Of a stretch of 64,000 nucleotides of DNA, positions 40,895-48,095 are shown one piece after another. The stretch is taken from contig CP102274.1 of the NCBI GenBank assembly GCA_025149285.1, positions 2,185,501-2,249,500 of the forward strand, given 5' to 3'. This DNA comes from Hungatella hathewayi. GTDB taxonomy: Bacteria > Bacillota > Clostridia > Lachnospirales > Lachnospiraceae. A program made the translations under genes and the position numbers. Numbering within the stretch: position 1 is the stretch's first letter; each line of letters begins with the position of its first letter. Under the pieces are notes generated by a model that saw only the letters and a list, made by a program, of their open reading frames with translations, was not told the DNA's origin and searched no databases.

Positions 40895-41328
40895 GTTTTT
40901 TCCTTTGCAGCTGCAAATTCGGAGGGAACGGCCTCGTCAGGCAGGGAGTCATGGATTTTACAGGTTCCTGCCTCCCTGGCAGTCTCATAGTACCAGCACT
41001 TGTAATCCAGAATTGCGAGGGTATCCTGCATTTGGGCAATTTGCTTCTTAACAATATCCCGCTGCTCTTGCATCAGTGCCAGACGTTTATCGATAGTATT
41101 GTCGCCCTCCATGCACCAATCCATGAAGGTTTTAATTTCTTTGATTGGCAGACCGGCTTTTTTTAGACATTCAATGATGGACAGCCACTGAAAGTCTGCA
41201 TCTTTAAACATCCGGATTCCTCCGCCGGATCGCTCCACAAAGGGCAGAAGTCCTTCCTTGTCGTAATAGCGTAAAGTAGAGGGCGCCACTCCCATTTTTT
41301 TTGCCATTTCACCTACCGTATAAAACAT
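40882..41328 (-). CDS. MerR family regulator
   Basis: 148 residues from ATG 41328, with GGAG at a suitable distance. The winged helix is canonical: TVGEMAKKMGVAPSTLRYYD, then EGLLPFVERSGGGIRMFKDA and FQWLSIIECLKKAGLPIKEI. A dimerising coiled coil follows (about 85-120), and the tail holds only a few cysteines (CWYY, TCKIHD). This matches MerR proteins that control aldo/keto reductase, SDR and alcohol dehydrogenase genes in clostridia. All of those neighbours are now remnants, but the regulator and its 19-bp-spacer promoter (41379-41409) are intact. Confidence 0.92.
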   Translation of the reverse strand: MFYTVGEMAKKMGVAPSTLRYYDKEGLLPFVERSGGGIRMFKDADFQWLSIIECLKKAGLPIKEIKTFMDWCMEGDNTIDKRLALMQEQRDIVKKQIAQMQDTLAILDYKCWYYETAREAGTCKIHDSLPDEAVPSEFAAAKEKTQTL

Positions 41329-41378
41329 GATGATCTCCATTCCTGAAAAGTTGAATACTTAAAAACTGAAAAAATATC

Positions 41379-41409
41379 TTGACTTAAACCTGACTTTAAG
41401 TTGTATAGT
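41379..41409 (+). promoter_or_regulatory. MerR-controlled promoter with 19-bp spacer
   Basis: TTGACT (41379-41384) and TATAGT (41404-41409) are separated by 19 bp, the over-long spacer diagnostic of MerR promoters. ACTTAAA (41382-41388) and TTTAAGT (41395-41401) form the inverted repeat within it. It reads toward the ADH remnant, flavodoxin and RibD-like genes. Confidence 0.9.
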
Positions 41410-41474
41410 TTGATTGAACTTATGAGCAAAGAGTAACATGCAGAAAAAATAAAGTCAAGATGGAGGTAAAGAAA

Positions 41475-41639
41475 ATGAACTTTAAGGGGTACATTCCAAC
41501 CCGTGTCCTGTTTGGCACTGGATGTCTAAATGATCTGCATACCCAGATCATGCCGGGAAAGAAAGCAATGCTTGAATGCGACCGCATTCCGCTTACGGAT
41601 GAAGAATGTACGGCAATTTACGAAAAATCGTATCGTTAA
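41475..41639 (+). pseudogene. Iron alcohol dehydrogenase with in-frame internal deletion
   Basis: A 54-codon open frame with ATG 41475 behind GGAGG joins the N-terminus of an iron-containing alcohol dehydrogenase (MNFKGYIPTRVLFGTGCLND, then LHTQIMPGKKAML) to its extreme C-terminus (DRIPLTDEECTAIYEKSYR). About 330 codons, including the cofactor and iron sites, are missing, with the frame kept across the join near 41573. Its RBS and promoter survive, so a short peptide may still be made. Confidence 0.8.
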
Positions 41640-41653
41640 ACAAGGAGGCATTT

Positions 41654-42133
41654 ATGAAAATCTTATTGTTATATTACTCTTATGGTGGAAATACGCACCG
41701 TGCTGCGCGGCATATTCAAAAGATATTGGGCTGTGATGTACAGGAAATTTTGACTGTGACACCCTATTCAGGAGATTACAATTCGGTTGTCAGTCAGGGA
41801 AAACGGGAAGTGGAGGAAGGATACGAGCCGCCGGTCCGCCCCTTTGATAAGGATCTAGACCATTATGATACGGTGATTCTGGGAACCCCTGTCTGGTGGT
41901 ATACCTTTGCTCCGGCTGTAAAGACGGTTCTTAACGCCGCTGACTGGAATGGAAAAACGGTTTATCCGTTTGCCACAAACGGAGGATGGATTGGCCATAC
42001 ATTTCGTGATATGAAGACGGCCTGTGCCGGAGCTGACGTAAAACAGGGATTGAATATCCGTTTCGATGGAGATCAGATGCAGACCTCAATTGCAGAAATC
42101 GACCGTTGGACGGCAGAGATTAAGGAGGAATAA
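41654..42133 (+). CDS. Flavodoxin
   Basis: 159 residues with ATG at 41654 five bases after AGGAGG; an in-frame extension to 41606 lies inside the ADH remnant. FMN loop: YYSYGGNTHRAARHIQ (8-23), then VILGTPVWWYTFAPAVKT and YPFATNGGWIGHTFRDMK. Long-chain flavodoxin type as in Flavodoxin_4/5 families. Under control of the MerR promoter with the next gene; probably supplies electrons to a MerR-regulated reductase, most of which are now lost here. Confidence 0.9.
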   Translation: MKILLLYYSYGGNTHRAARHIQKILGCDVQEILTVTPYSGDYNSVVSQGKREVEEGYEPPVRPFDKDLDHYDTVILGTPVWWYTFAPAVKTVLNAADWNGKTVYPFATNGGWIGHTFRDMKTACAGADVKQGLNIRFDGDQMQTSIAEIDRWTAEIKEE

Positions 42134-42136
42134 AGA

Positions 42137-42865
42137 ATGGAAAGACCCTATGTTTTCTGTCATATGATGACGTCGCTGGACGGTAAGATCATGGGAAACT
42201 ATATGGAAGCGCCGGAGTCCGGTCCTGCCGGTGACGCTTTTTATCAAATCGCTTTCGGTAAAAAACCAAAATACCTGCATCAGGGATGGTTGTCCGGACG
42301 TGTGACCACCGATGATAATTTTACCATGTACCGCAGACCGGCGCTGGATGAGAAAGCGCCCGAAGTGCCGGAGGGTGACTTTGTTGCGGAGAAAGCACCC
42401 ATGTATTATGTTTCCATTGATCCGTCCGGCAGACTCGGATGGGAAGAAAATACGCTTACCTATATTGATACCACCGCTCATGTACTGGAGGTGCTGACGG
42501 AACAGGCCTCCAATGCATACAAAGCCTTTCTTCGCAAACTGGGCATTTCCTACATCATTGCAGGAAAGAAAACCCTGGATTACAGTGAAGCTCTGACGAA
42601 ATTAAAGCGTTTGTTTGGAATTGAGACTCTGATGTTAGGAGGAGGCGGTGTGCTGAACTGGTCCTTTATCCAGGCGGGGATGTGCGATGAGATCAGTGTG
42701 GTGATAGCGCCCTGTGCAGATGGCTCTGCAGAGACACAGACCCTGTTCCAGGCCAGGGCAGGATTAAGCACAGAGGAACCGGTTGGCTTTACTCTGAAAA
42801 GTGCTGACGTACTGGAGGGAGATGCCGTATGGCTCCGCTATCTTGTAAAGGAAAGGATCAAATGA
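42137..42865 (+). CDS. RibD C-terminal/dihydrofolate reductase-type reductase
   Basis: 242 residues starting three bases after the flavodoxin stop, so co-transcribed. RibD_C fold: RPYVFCHMMTSLDGKIMGNY at the start, LGISYIIAGKKTLDYSEALT, then FGIETLMLGGGGVLNWSFIQ and MCDEISVVIAPCADG, the standard NADPH-binding Gly-rich loop and substrate segments. Such stand-alone proteins reduce pteridine- or aminouracil-like substrates or unknown compounds. It carries no deaminase domain, so it is not the bifunctional RibD of riboflavin synthesis. Confidence 0.88.
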   Translation: MERPYVFCHMMTSLDGKIMGNYMEAPESGPAGDAFYQIAFGKKPKYLHQGWLSGRVTTDDNFTMYRRPALDEKAPEVPEGDFVAEKAPMYYVSIDPSGRLGWEENTLTYIDTTAHVLEVLTEQASNAYKAFLRKLGISYIIAGKKTLDYSEALTKLKRLFGIETLMLGGGGVLNWSFIQAGMCDEISVVIAPCADGSAETQTLFQARAGLSTEEPVGFTLKSADVLEGDAVWLRYLVKERIK

Positions 42866-42973
42866 ACCAGATAAAAGATGGATTCCCGGGAATTAGGACA
42901 TATTACTTCGGATCTCTCTGCGTATGACACCATGGGAAATCCGGAAATCATGCAGATTGCGCTGATAAACGAA

Positions 42974-43020
42974 AAGATACGCCGCCAGGAGAGAAATCAA
43001 AATGCCTGGCGGCGTATCTT
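42974..43020 (+). terminator. Terminator of the MerR-controlled operon
   Basis: A 16-bp perfect stem (42974-42989 with 43005-43020) has a 15-base loop, then TCTTATATTTC. The T-run is weak but the stem is strong. Confidence 0.8.
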
Positions 43021-43513
43021 CTTATATTTCATACAATATTTCATACAATTTCCTGACTGCCTCAATGAACTTTTTCGTTGAGCAGTGGGCTCATTGGCAT
43101 TAATCAGGCCATATGGAATGCCCCATACCCCATGCTTTCCAGTTGCAAAATATAGAATTATAAAGTATAATATGGCTTAGGTACCAAGAATTTTTATGAA
43201 ATATTCATAAGAACCCAGCTTAATATTTAAATTATGGTTTCATATTAAGAAAATAAGCGAAAGAAGTTGTAATCGATATGGACAGAATACATAATCTGAT
43301 AGAACACGCGTTCTATATGCCGGGCATCAGTCACTTCGTATCATCTAAAAAAGCCATCCAGACGATGGAATGGGGCAGGGATCCTTTTTCAGCATCCGGA
43401 TGGCTTTTTGTGCCTTTGCATCGTACACGGAGTTATTTCCGTATTGCCCGTCTATCATGACCAGTCCTTGAAAGCTTTTCGGTAAACTGATAGATTAATG
43501 AGGAGGAAACGAG
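43021..43513. other. Gene-free spacer before the lipoprotein/kinase locus
   Basis: No gene seen. It includes an 8-bp inverted repeat CTTAATAT (43219-43226)/ATATTAAG (43242-43249), a possible operator, and the terminator at 43347-43409. Confidence 0.6.
43347..43409 (+). terminator. Terminator-like stem with large loop
   Basis: AAAAAGCCATCC (to 43359) pairs with GGATGGCTTTTT (43398-43409), 12 bp with a 38-base loop ending in T5. It may insulate or attenuate transcription into the lipoprotein gene 100 bases downstream. Confidence 0.65.
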
Positions 43514-45463
43514 ATGAAACGCAACGGAAACAGGGGAATGGCAGGTATGCTGGGTACGGTCCTGATACTTTTGGTATTGACTGGCTGCGGCAGACAGATA
43601 TCGGTACCTGAAGAAAAAATTGTGATCAAAATTCTTTATAATGGAAATTTTAATCAGGTAAAGGAATTGGTAGAGTCTGCCTGCGGCGATATCGAGCTTC
43701 AGACGGAACTGTCGCTTTATACCAGCGAGCAGCTTCGCCGTTTGGACAGAGGCGTTGGGCCGGACCTGGTGATCACGGCGCAGCCCGATTCAAACATGGT
43801 GCGGAAGCATTTACTGGATATCAGCGACACAAAGGCCAGCGCCGCCTATGACGGCACCATTATGAATGCCTGGAAGACAGATGGAAAGACGTATATGATC
43901 CCGCTGCCCGGTGTGTACAGTGGGTATGTAGTCAATGAAACGTTGTTTCAGCAGGCAGGAATCGCTTTGCCCACAAATAATGATGAACTGGTAACCGCTC
44001 TTACTGAACTAAAAGAGAGAGGGCTTGGCACTGGAGAGGATGGCGTGAGTTTTTCCATCATGAGCGACTATAATACGGCGGTAGGCCTGTTCTATGTCGG
44101 AAATATGGTGCCTGATTTCCTGGGGACCGTTGAGGGAGTCAAATGGCTGGCGGGTTTTAGAGATAAACAGGCGACCTTTACCGGTGTTTGGGAACAGAGC
44201 TTTACTCTGTCAGATGCCCTTGTAGCCGCAGGCGTTATGGATCCTGCTGATATTGCCCATCAGCGCAATATCGTTCTCTGTAAGAAGCGTTTGAGCCAGG
44301 GAACTCTTGCGGCCGCTTTCGGAGACTCTGCACTATATTATGAGTGTGTTGCCGAAAACCAGAAGGCGGTAAAGGAAGGCACGTCAGAGGCATATGTCTA
44401 CCGGATGCTCCCGCTTTTCAGTGATGAGGGAAATGAACCCTGGTTTCTGTTCTCGCCGTCTGCCTTTATGGGCGTCAATAATAGCATTAGTAAAGAAAAA
44501 CAGGATGCCTGCAAGCGTATTCTGGAATTACTTTCGACACCGGAAGGGCAGGCCGCTTTAATTGAGGATATGGGCGGAGGAATGTCCTGCCTCACTGATT
44601 ATCAGCAGCAGGAGGAGTTAATTCCACTGGGAGTAGAAACGTATGTGGAATCAGGATATGTATATAATGTCTTATTTCCAGGTAAAACCGTGGAATACCT
44701 GGGCGGGTACGTGAGAAATGTCATGTCCGGCCAATGCTCGCTAGAAGAAGCCCTGCAGTCGATTGACCAATTCTACTATGAGGGGACGGACGAAAATTCC
44801 TATGATTTTTCTGTTATCGGGATGGTAGGTCATGATCTGCTGCTGGATAATTTCAATGTGCGCCGCAGGGAGACGGAACTTGGCAATTTTATAGCAGACT
44901 GCGTAGCAGAAGCGTCAGGAGCGCCCATTGCAGTGGTCAATGGCGGCGGAATCCGGGCCAGCTTCTATCAGGGGGTGGTCTATGGAGGAGATCTTGCGGT
45001 GGTGTGTCCTTTTAACAACCAAATCATTGTATTGGAAATGGATGGGCAAACTCTGTGGGATATGCTGGAAAACGGCCTGTCTGTCTGTACGGAAGAGTTT
45101 CCAGGCGGCCGATTTTTACAGGTATCCGGGCTCCGCTATACCTTTGACAGCAGCAAACCGGCCGGCAGCAGGCTGGTAAGCGTGACACTTCCCGATGGTA
45201 CGGCACTGGATTTGGAGGCAGACTGCCAGGTAGCTGTGACAGACTATATGGCCGGTTCCAGAACCTACGCGGAAGGCAACGGAGACGGCTTTACAATGCT
45301 TAATTATTATGATGACGCCACCCCGAAGGGCCGTGTTGCGCTGGTGAAAGAAACCGGGCTGCTTTATCGTGACGCTTTAGCACAGTATTTTGAACGGCAT
45401 CGGGACAGCGTTGTGGAGACCATGCTGGAAGGAAGAATCAGCGATTTGGCGCAGGACAAATAA
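43514..45463 (+). CDS. Lipoprotein: ABC solute-binding domain fused to 5'-nucleotidase C-terminal domain
   Basis: 649 residues. The signal ends in the lipobox VLTGC (Cys25). Residues about 35-425 are a family-1-type solute-binding domain (YMIPLPGVYSGYVVNETLFQ, EPWFLFSPSAFMGVNN, RILELLSTPEGQAAL). Residues about 440-645 are a 5'-nucleotidase C-terminal domain: LGNFIADCVAEASGAPIAVV, NGGGIRASFYQG, VVCPFNNQIIVLEMDG, FLQVSGLRYTFDSSKPAGSR and YMAGSRTYAEGNGDGF. The catalytic metallophosphatase domain that normally precedes it is absent. It is therefore a binding, not hydrolytic, protein and may sense nucleotide-like ligands outside the cell. No ABC permease is adjacent; the partner appears to be the histidine kinase directly downstream. 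Confidence 0.88.
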   Translation: MKRNGNRGMAGMLGTVLILLVLTGCGRQISVPEEKIVIKILYNGNFNQVKELVESACGDIELQTELSLYTSEQLRRLDRGVGPDLVITAQPDSNMVRKHLLDISDTKASAAYDGTIMNAWKTDGKTYMIPLPGVYSGYVVNETLFQQAGIALPTNNDELVTALTELKERGLGTGEDGVSFSIMSDYNTAVGLFYVGNMVPDFLGTVEGVKWLAGFRDKQATFTGVWEQSFTLSDALVAAGVMDPADIAHQRNIVLCKKRLSQGTLAAAFGDSALYYECVAENQKAVKEGTSEAYVYRMLPLFSDEGNEPWFLFSPSAFMGVNNSISKEKQDACKRILELLSTPEGQAALIEDMGGGMSCLTDYQQQEELIPLGVETYVESGYVYNVLFPGKTVEYLGGYVRNVMSGQCSLEEALQSIDQFYYEGTDENSYDFSVIGMVGHDLLLDNFNVRRRETELGNFIADCVAEASGAPIAVVNGGGIRASFYQGVVYGGDLAVVCPFNNQIIVLEMDGQTLWDMLENGLSVCTEEFPGGRFLQVSGLRYTFDSSKPAGSRLVSVTLPDGTALDLEADCQVAVTDYMAGSRTYAEGNGDGFTMLNYYDDATPKGRVALVKETGLLYRDALAQYFERHRDSVVETMLEGRISDLAQDK

Positions 45464-48095
45464 AAAGACCCTGCGGGCGGAAAGGAGGGGGAGGATTGAA
45501 CAGACACAAAAAAAGACTGATAAGCATATCGTATTGATTTTTGTCCCCGGACTGCTTTTGATGATTGCGATCCTGTGTACCCTTGCGGTGATAAACTATC
45601 AAAAGGTATCGGAACGCACGGTGACCAACATCAGCGGGGTTTACCTGCGGGAAATGACGACGCAGTTAAGCAGCCATTTCCAAACCAACTTAAACAGCCA
45701 GTTTTCTCAGCTCCGCACGATCACAAACGCCCTGTCAGAGAGTGACTTAAAGGATGAAGAAAGCCTGAAGCTTTTCCTGGCACGCGCGCAGTCAGACAAT
45801 GATTTCACACACATCGCGTTCATCAGCGATAAGGGAATCGCCTATTCTTCAGAAGGCGTCGTACCTGCGATGTCCAAAATCTCCGGACTGGATCAGTTGC
45901 TGTCTGGTTCTGGAGAACTGATCTCAGTCAACGAAACGATCTGGGAAAGCGGCACGATTCTGCTGGGGGCTGCCATGTCTCCCGTGGAGTTCGAGGACTG
46001 CCGGCTGGTCGCCGTGATTATTGGAATCCATACTTCTGATATTGGCTCGAGACTGGGAATGGACAGTAAGACGGCAACAGATTCCTACACCAATATCGTG
46101 ACCAGAAACGGGGATTTTGTGATCAAAAGCGCCTCTTCAGAGGAGGTTATATATGGAAGCAACTTATTGACGGTCTATGAACAGCATGCAGTCTTTGACA
46201 AGGGATATGATTTTCCGTCCTTCCACGCAGCCATCGATGCGGGGGAAAGCGGGCTGACGCTGCTGACTGTCGGCACGCACCACGTGTACCTTTACTATAT
46301 GCCAATCCAGGGGACGGACTGGTACATGGTAACCAGTATGTCATACGAGACCGTCAACAACCAGATTGTCTATTTAAGCCAGTTTATGGCGGGAGTAGGC
46401 GCAGGGATCTTTTTTGTTGTATTCGCCACTGTGATAACGTTTTTCCTTCTGTTTAGACGAAGTGAGAAACGCAGCAATGAGCTGCTGCGGCTGGAAAAGG
46501 AACGGGCGGAGGCAGCCAGCCGTGCGAAAAGCGACTTCCTGTCTCAGATGTCTCATGAAATCCGTACTCCGCTCAACGGCATTATGGGGATGGTGGAGCT
46601 TGGGAAGAACCATATTGATGAACCCGGCCGGATGCGTAACTGCCTGGACAAAATTACATTTTCGTCCACACACCTCCTCTCCCTGATCAATGATATCCTG
46701 GACATGTCCAAAATCGAGAGCGGAAAAATCGAACTGCATCCGGAGCTGTTTGACTTGGGAAAGCTTCTGCGTGCATTAACGACGGTGTTCCATGTGCAGG
46801 CGATTAACAGGCAGATAGACTTTCAGATCTTTCTTCGGGGAGAGGTCACGGAGTATCTGGTTGGCGATGCGCTTCGCCTGAACCAGATACTGACGAATCT
46901 GCTCTCCAACGCTGTGAAATTTACCCCGGCGCAGGGAAGTGTCAACTTGAACATAGAAACGCTGCGCCGTGATGATCACAGGATATGGCTGCGCTTTGAG
47001 GTTAAGGACACCGGCCGCGGAATCGCACCGGAGAATATCCACCGTATATTTGAACCTTTTACGCAGGAAAACAGCGGGATTGCCCGGAATTATGGCGGCA
47101 CAGGACTTGGCCTTCCCATCACCAGAAGCTTTACGGAAATGATGGGCGGATCCATTACTGTGTCCAGTGAGGTGGGGACGGGCAGTGTCTTTACCGTTGA
47201 TTTGCCCTTTGACTGTGCACCGGATGACGTATACAAGGACGCACAACCCTGCGGAAGCGGCCAGTCGGTTTTGGTTGTGAATCAGATAGAAGAACTGAAA
47301 AATAATCTCACTGATGTGCTCAGAAAGGAGAATTTCCGGGTGGATTCCGTATCTGATGAGGAGACGGCCCTGTGCAGGATCCATGCGGCGGTGCAAAATG
47401 GTACGCCCTATGAATTGTGTTTTGTAAAGTGGGACGTTTGCCAGGAGATGAAGCTGTTTGCCTCAAAGATTCGAAGCGAGTCAGACAATCCGGATCTGAA
47501 GCTCATTCTGACAGGGCAGGACCAGGACGATCTGGATGACATGGCTGCTCTATGTGGTGCCGATGCGACTCTGTGCCGTCCGGTATTCCATTCAGATCTT
47601 GCAGTACTTATGACGGTACTGACGGGACAGAATCAGGACCAGACGAAACCAGAGCAGTCAGCTGTTCTGGCCGGCAAGCAGGTTCTGCTGGCAGAAGATA
47701 ATGAAATCAATCTGGAGATTGCCGCTGCACTGCTTCAGGATGCGGGTGCCATTGTTACTTCCACCCAAAATGGACAGGAAGCGGTTGAACGGTTTTCCGA
47801 AGCGCGGGAGGGCTTTTATGATCTGATCCTGATGGATATTCAGATGCCGGTAATGGATGGCTGCAGTGCAGCACAGGCAATCCGGGCGCTTCCCCGTTCG
47901 GATGCGAAATGCACCATCATCATTGCCATGACGGCCAATTCCTTCCGCGAGGACATTCAGAAATGTCTGGACAGCGGCATGAATGCACATATTGCAAAGC
48001 CATTTATATTGAATGACATCACCAGTGCCTACCTGGAAGTTTTAGGGAGCTGGAAACTGCGAAAGGCGGATATAGACAGACATGTTGATGTATGA
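45390..48095 (+). CDS. Hybrid sensor histidine kinase
   Basis: Up to 901 residues. One membrane segment (about 47-69), an extracellular Cache-like sensor (about 75-325), a second membrane segment (about 329-352), then HisKA with the phospho-His in SHEIRTPLNGIMG, HATPase with NLLSNAVKF, DTGRGI and GGTGLGL, a degenerate receiver (about 615-730, phospho-acceptor Asp replaced in ELCFVKWDV) and an intact receiver (about 755-880, LLAEDN, LILMDIQMP, final Lys in AKPF). The start is uncertain: the frame opens at ATG 45390 inside the previous gene with no RBS, but AAGGAGGGGGAGG lies just before an in-frame ATT at 45495. The end overlaps the next gene by 14 bases. Confidence 0.9.
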   Translation: MNGIGTALWRPCWKEESAIWRRTNKKTLRAERRGRIEQTQKKTDKHIVLIFVPGLLLMIAILCTLAVINYQKVSERTVTNISGVYLREMTTQLSSHFQTNLNSQFSQLRTITNALSESDLKDEESLKLFLARAQSDNDFTHIAFISDKGIAYSSEGVVPAMSKISGLDQLLSGSGELISVNETIWESGTILLGAAMSPVEFEDCRLVAVIIGIHTSDIGSRLGMDSKTATDSYTNIVTRNGDFVIKSASSEEVIYGSNLLTVYEQHAVFDKGYDFPSFHAAIDAGESGLTLLTVGTHHVYLYYMPIQGTDWYMVTSMSYETVNNQIVYLSQFMAGVGAGIFFVVFATVITFFLLFRRSEKRSNELLRLEKERAEAASRAKSDFLSQMSHEIRTPLNGIMGMVELGKNHIDEPGRMRNCLDKITFSSTHLLSLINDILDMSKIESGKIELHPELFDLGKLLRALTTVFHVQAINRQIDFQIFLRGEVTEYLVGDALRLNQILTNLLSNAVKFTPAQGSVNLNIETLRRDDHRIWLRFEVKDTGRGIAPENIHRIFEPFTQENSGIARNYGGTGLGLPITRSFTEMMGGSITVSSEVGTGSVFTVDLPFDCAPDDVYKDAQPCGSGQSVLVVNQIEELKNNLTDVLRKENFRVDSVSDEETALCRIHAAVQNGTPYELCFVKWDVCQEMKLFASKIRSESDNPDLKLILTGQDQDDLDDMAALCGADATLCRPVFHSDLAVLMTVLTGQNQDQTKPEQSAVLAGKQVLLAEDNEINLEIAAALLQDAGAIVTSTQNGQEAVERFSEAREGFYDLILMDIQMPVMDGCSAAQAIRALPRSDAKCTIIIAMTANSFREDIQKCLDSGMNAHIAKPFILNDITSAYLEVLGSWKLRKADIDRHVDV

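Noticed and set aside
42878..43081. 67-codon open frame after the RibD-like gene
   Set aside because: It runs through the strong terminator stem and has no RBS or similarity.
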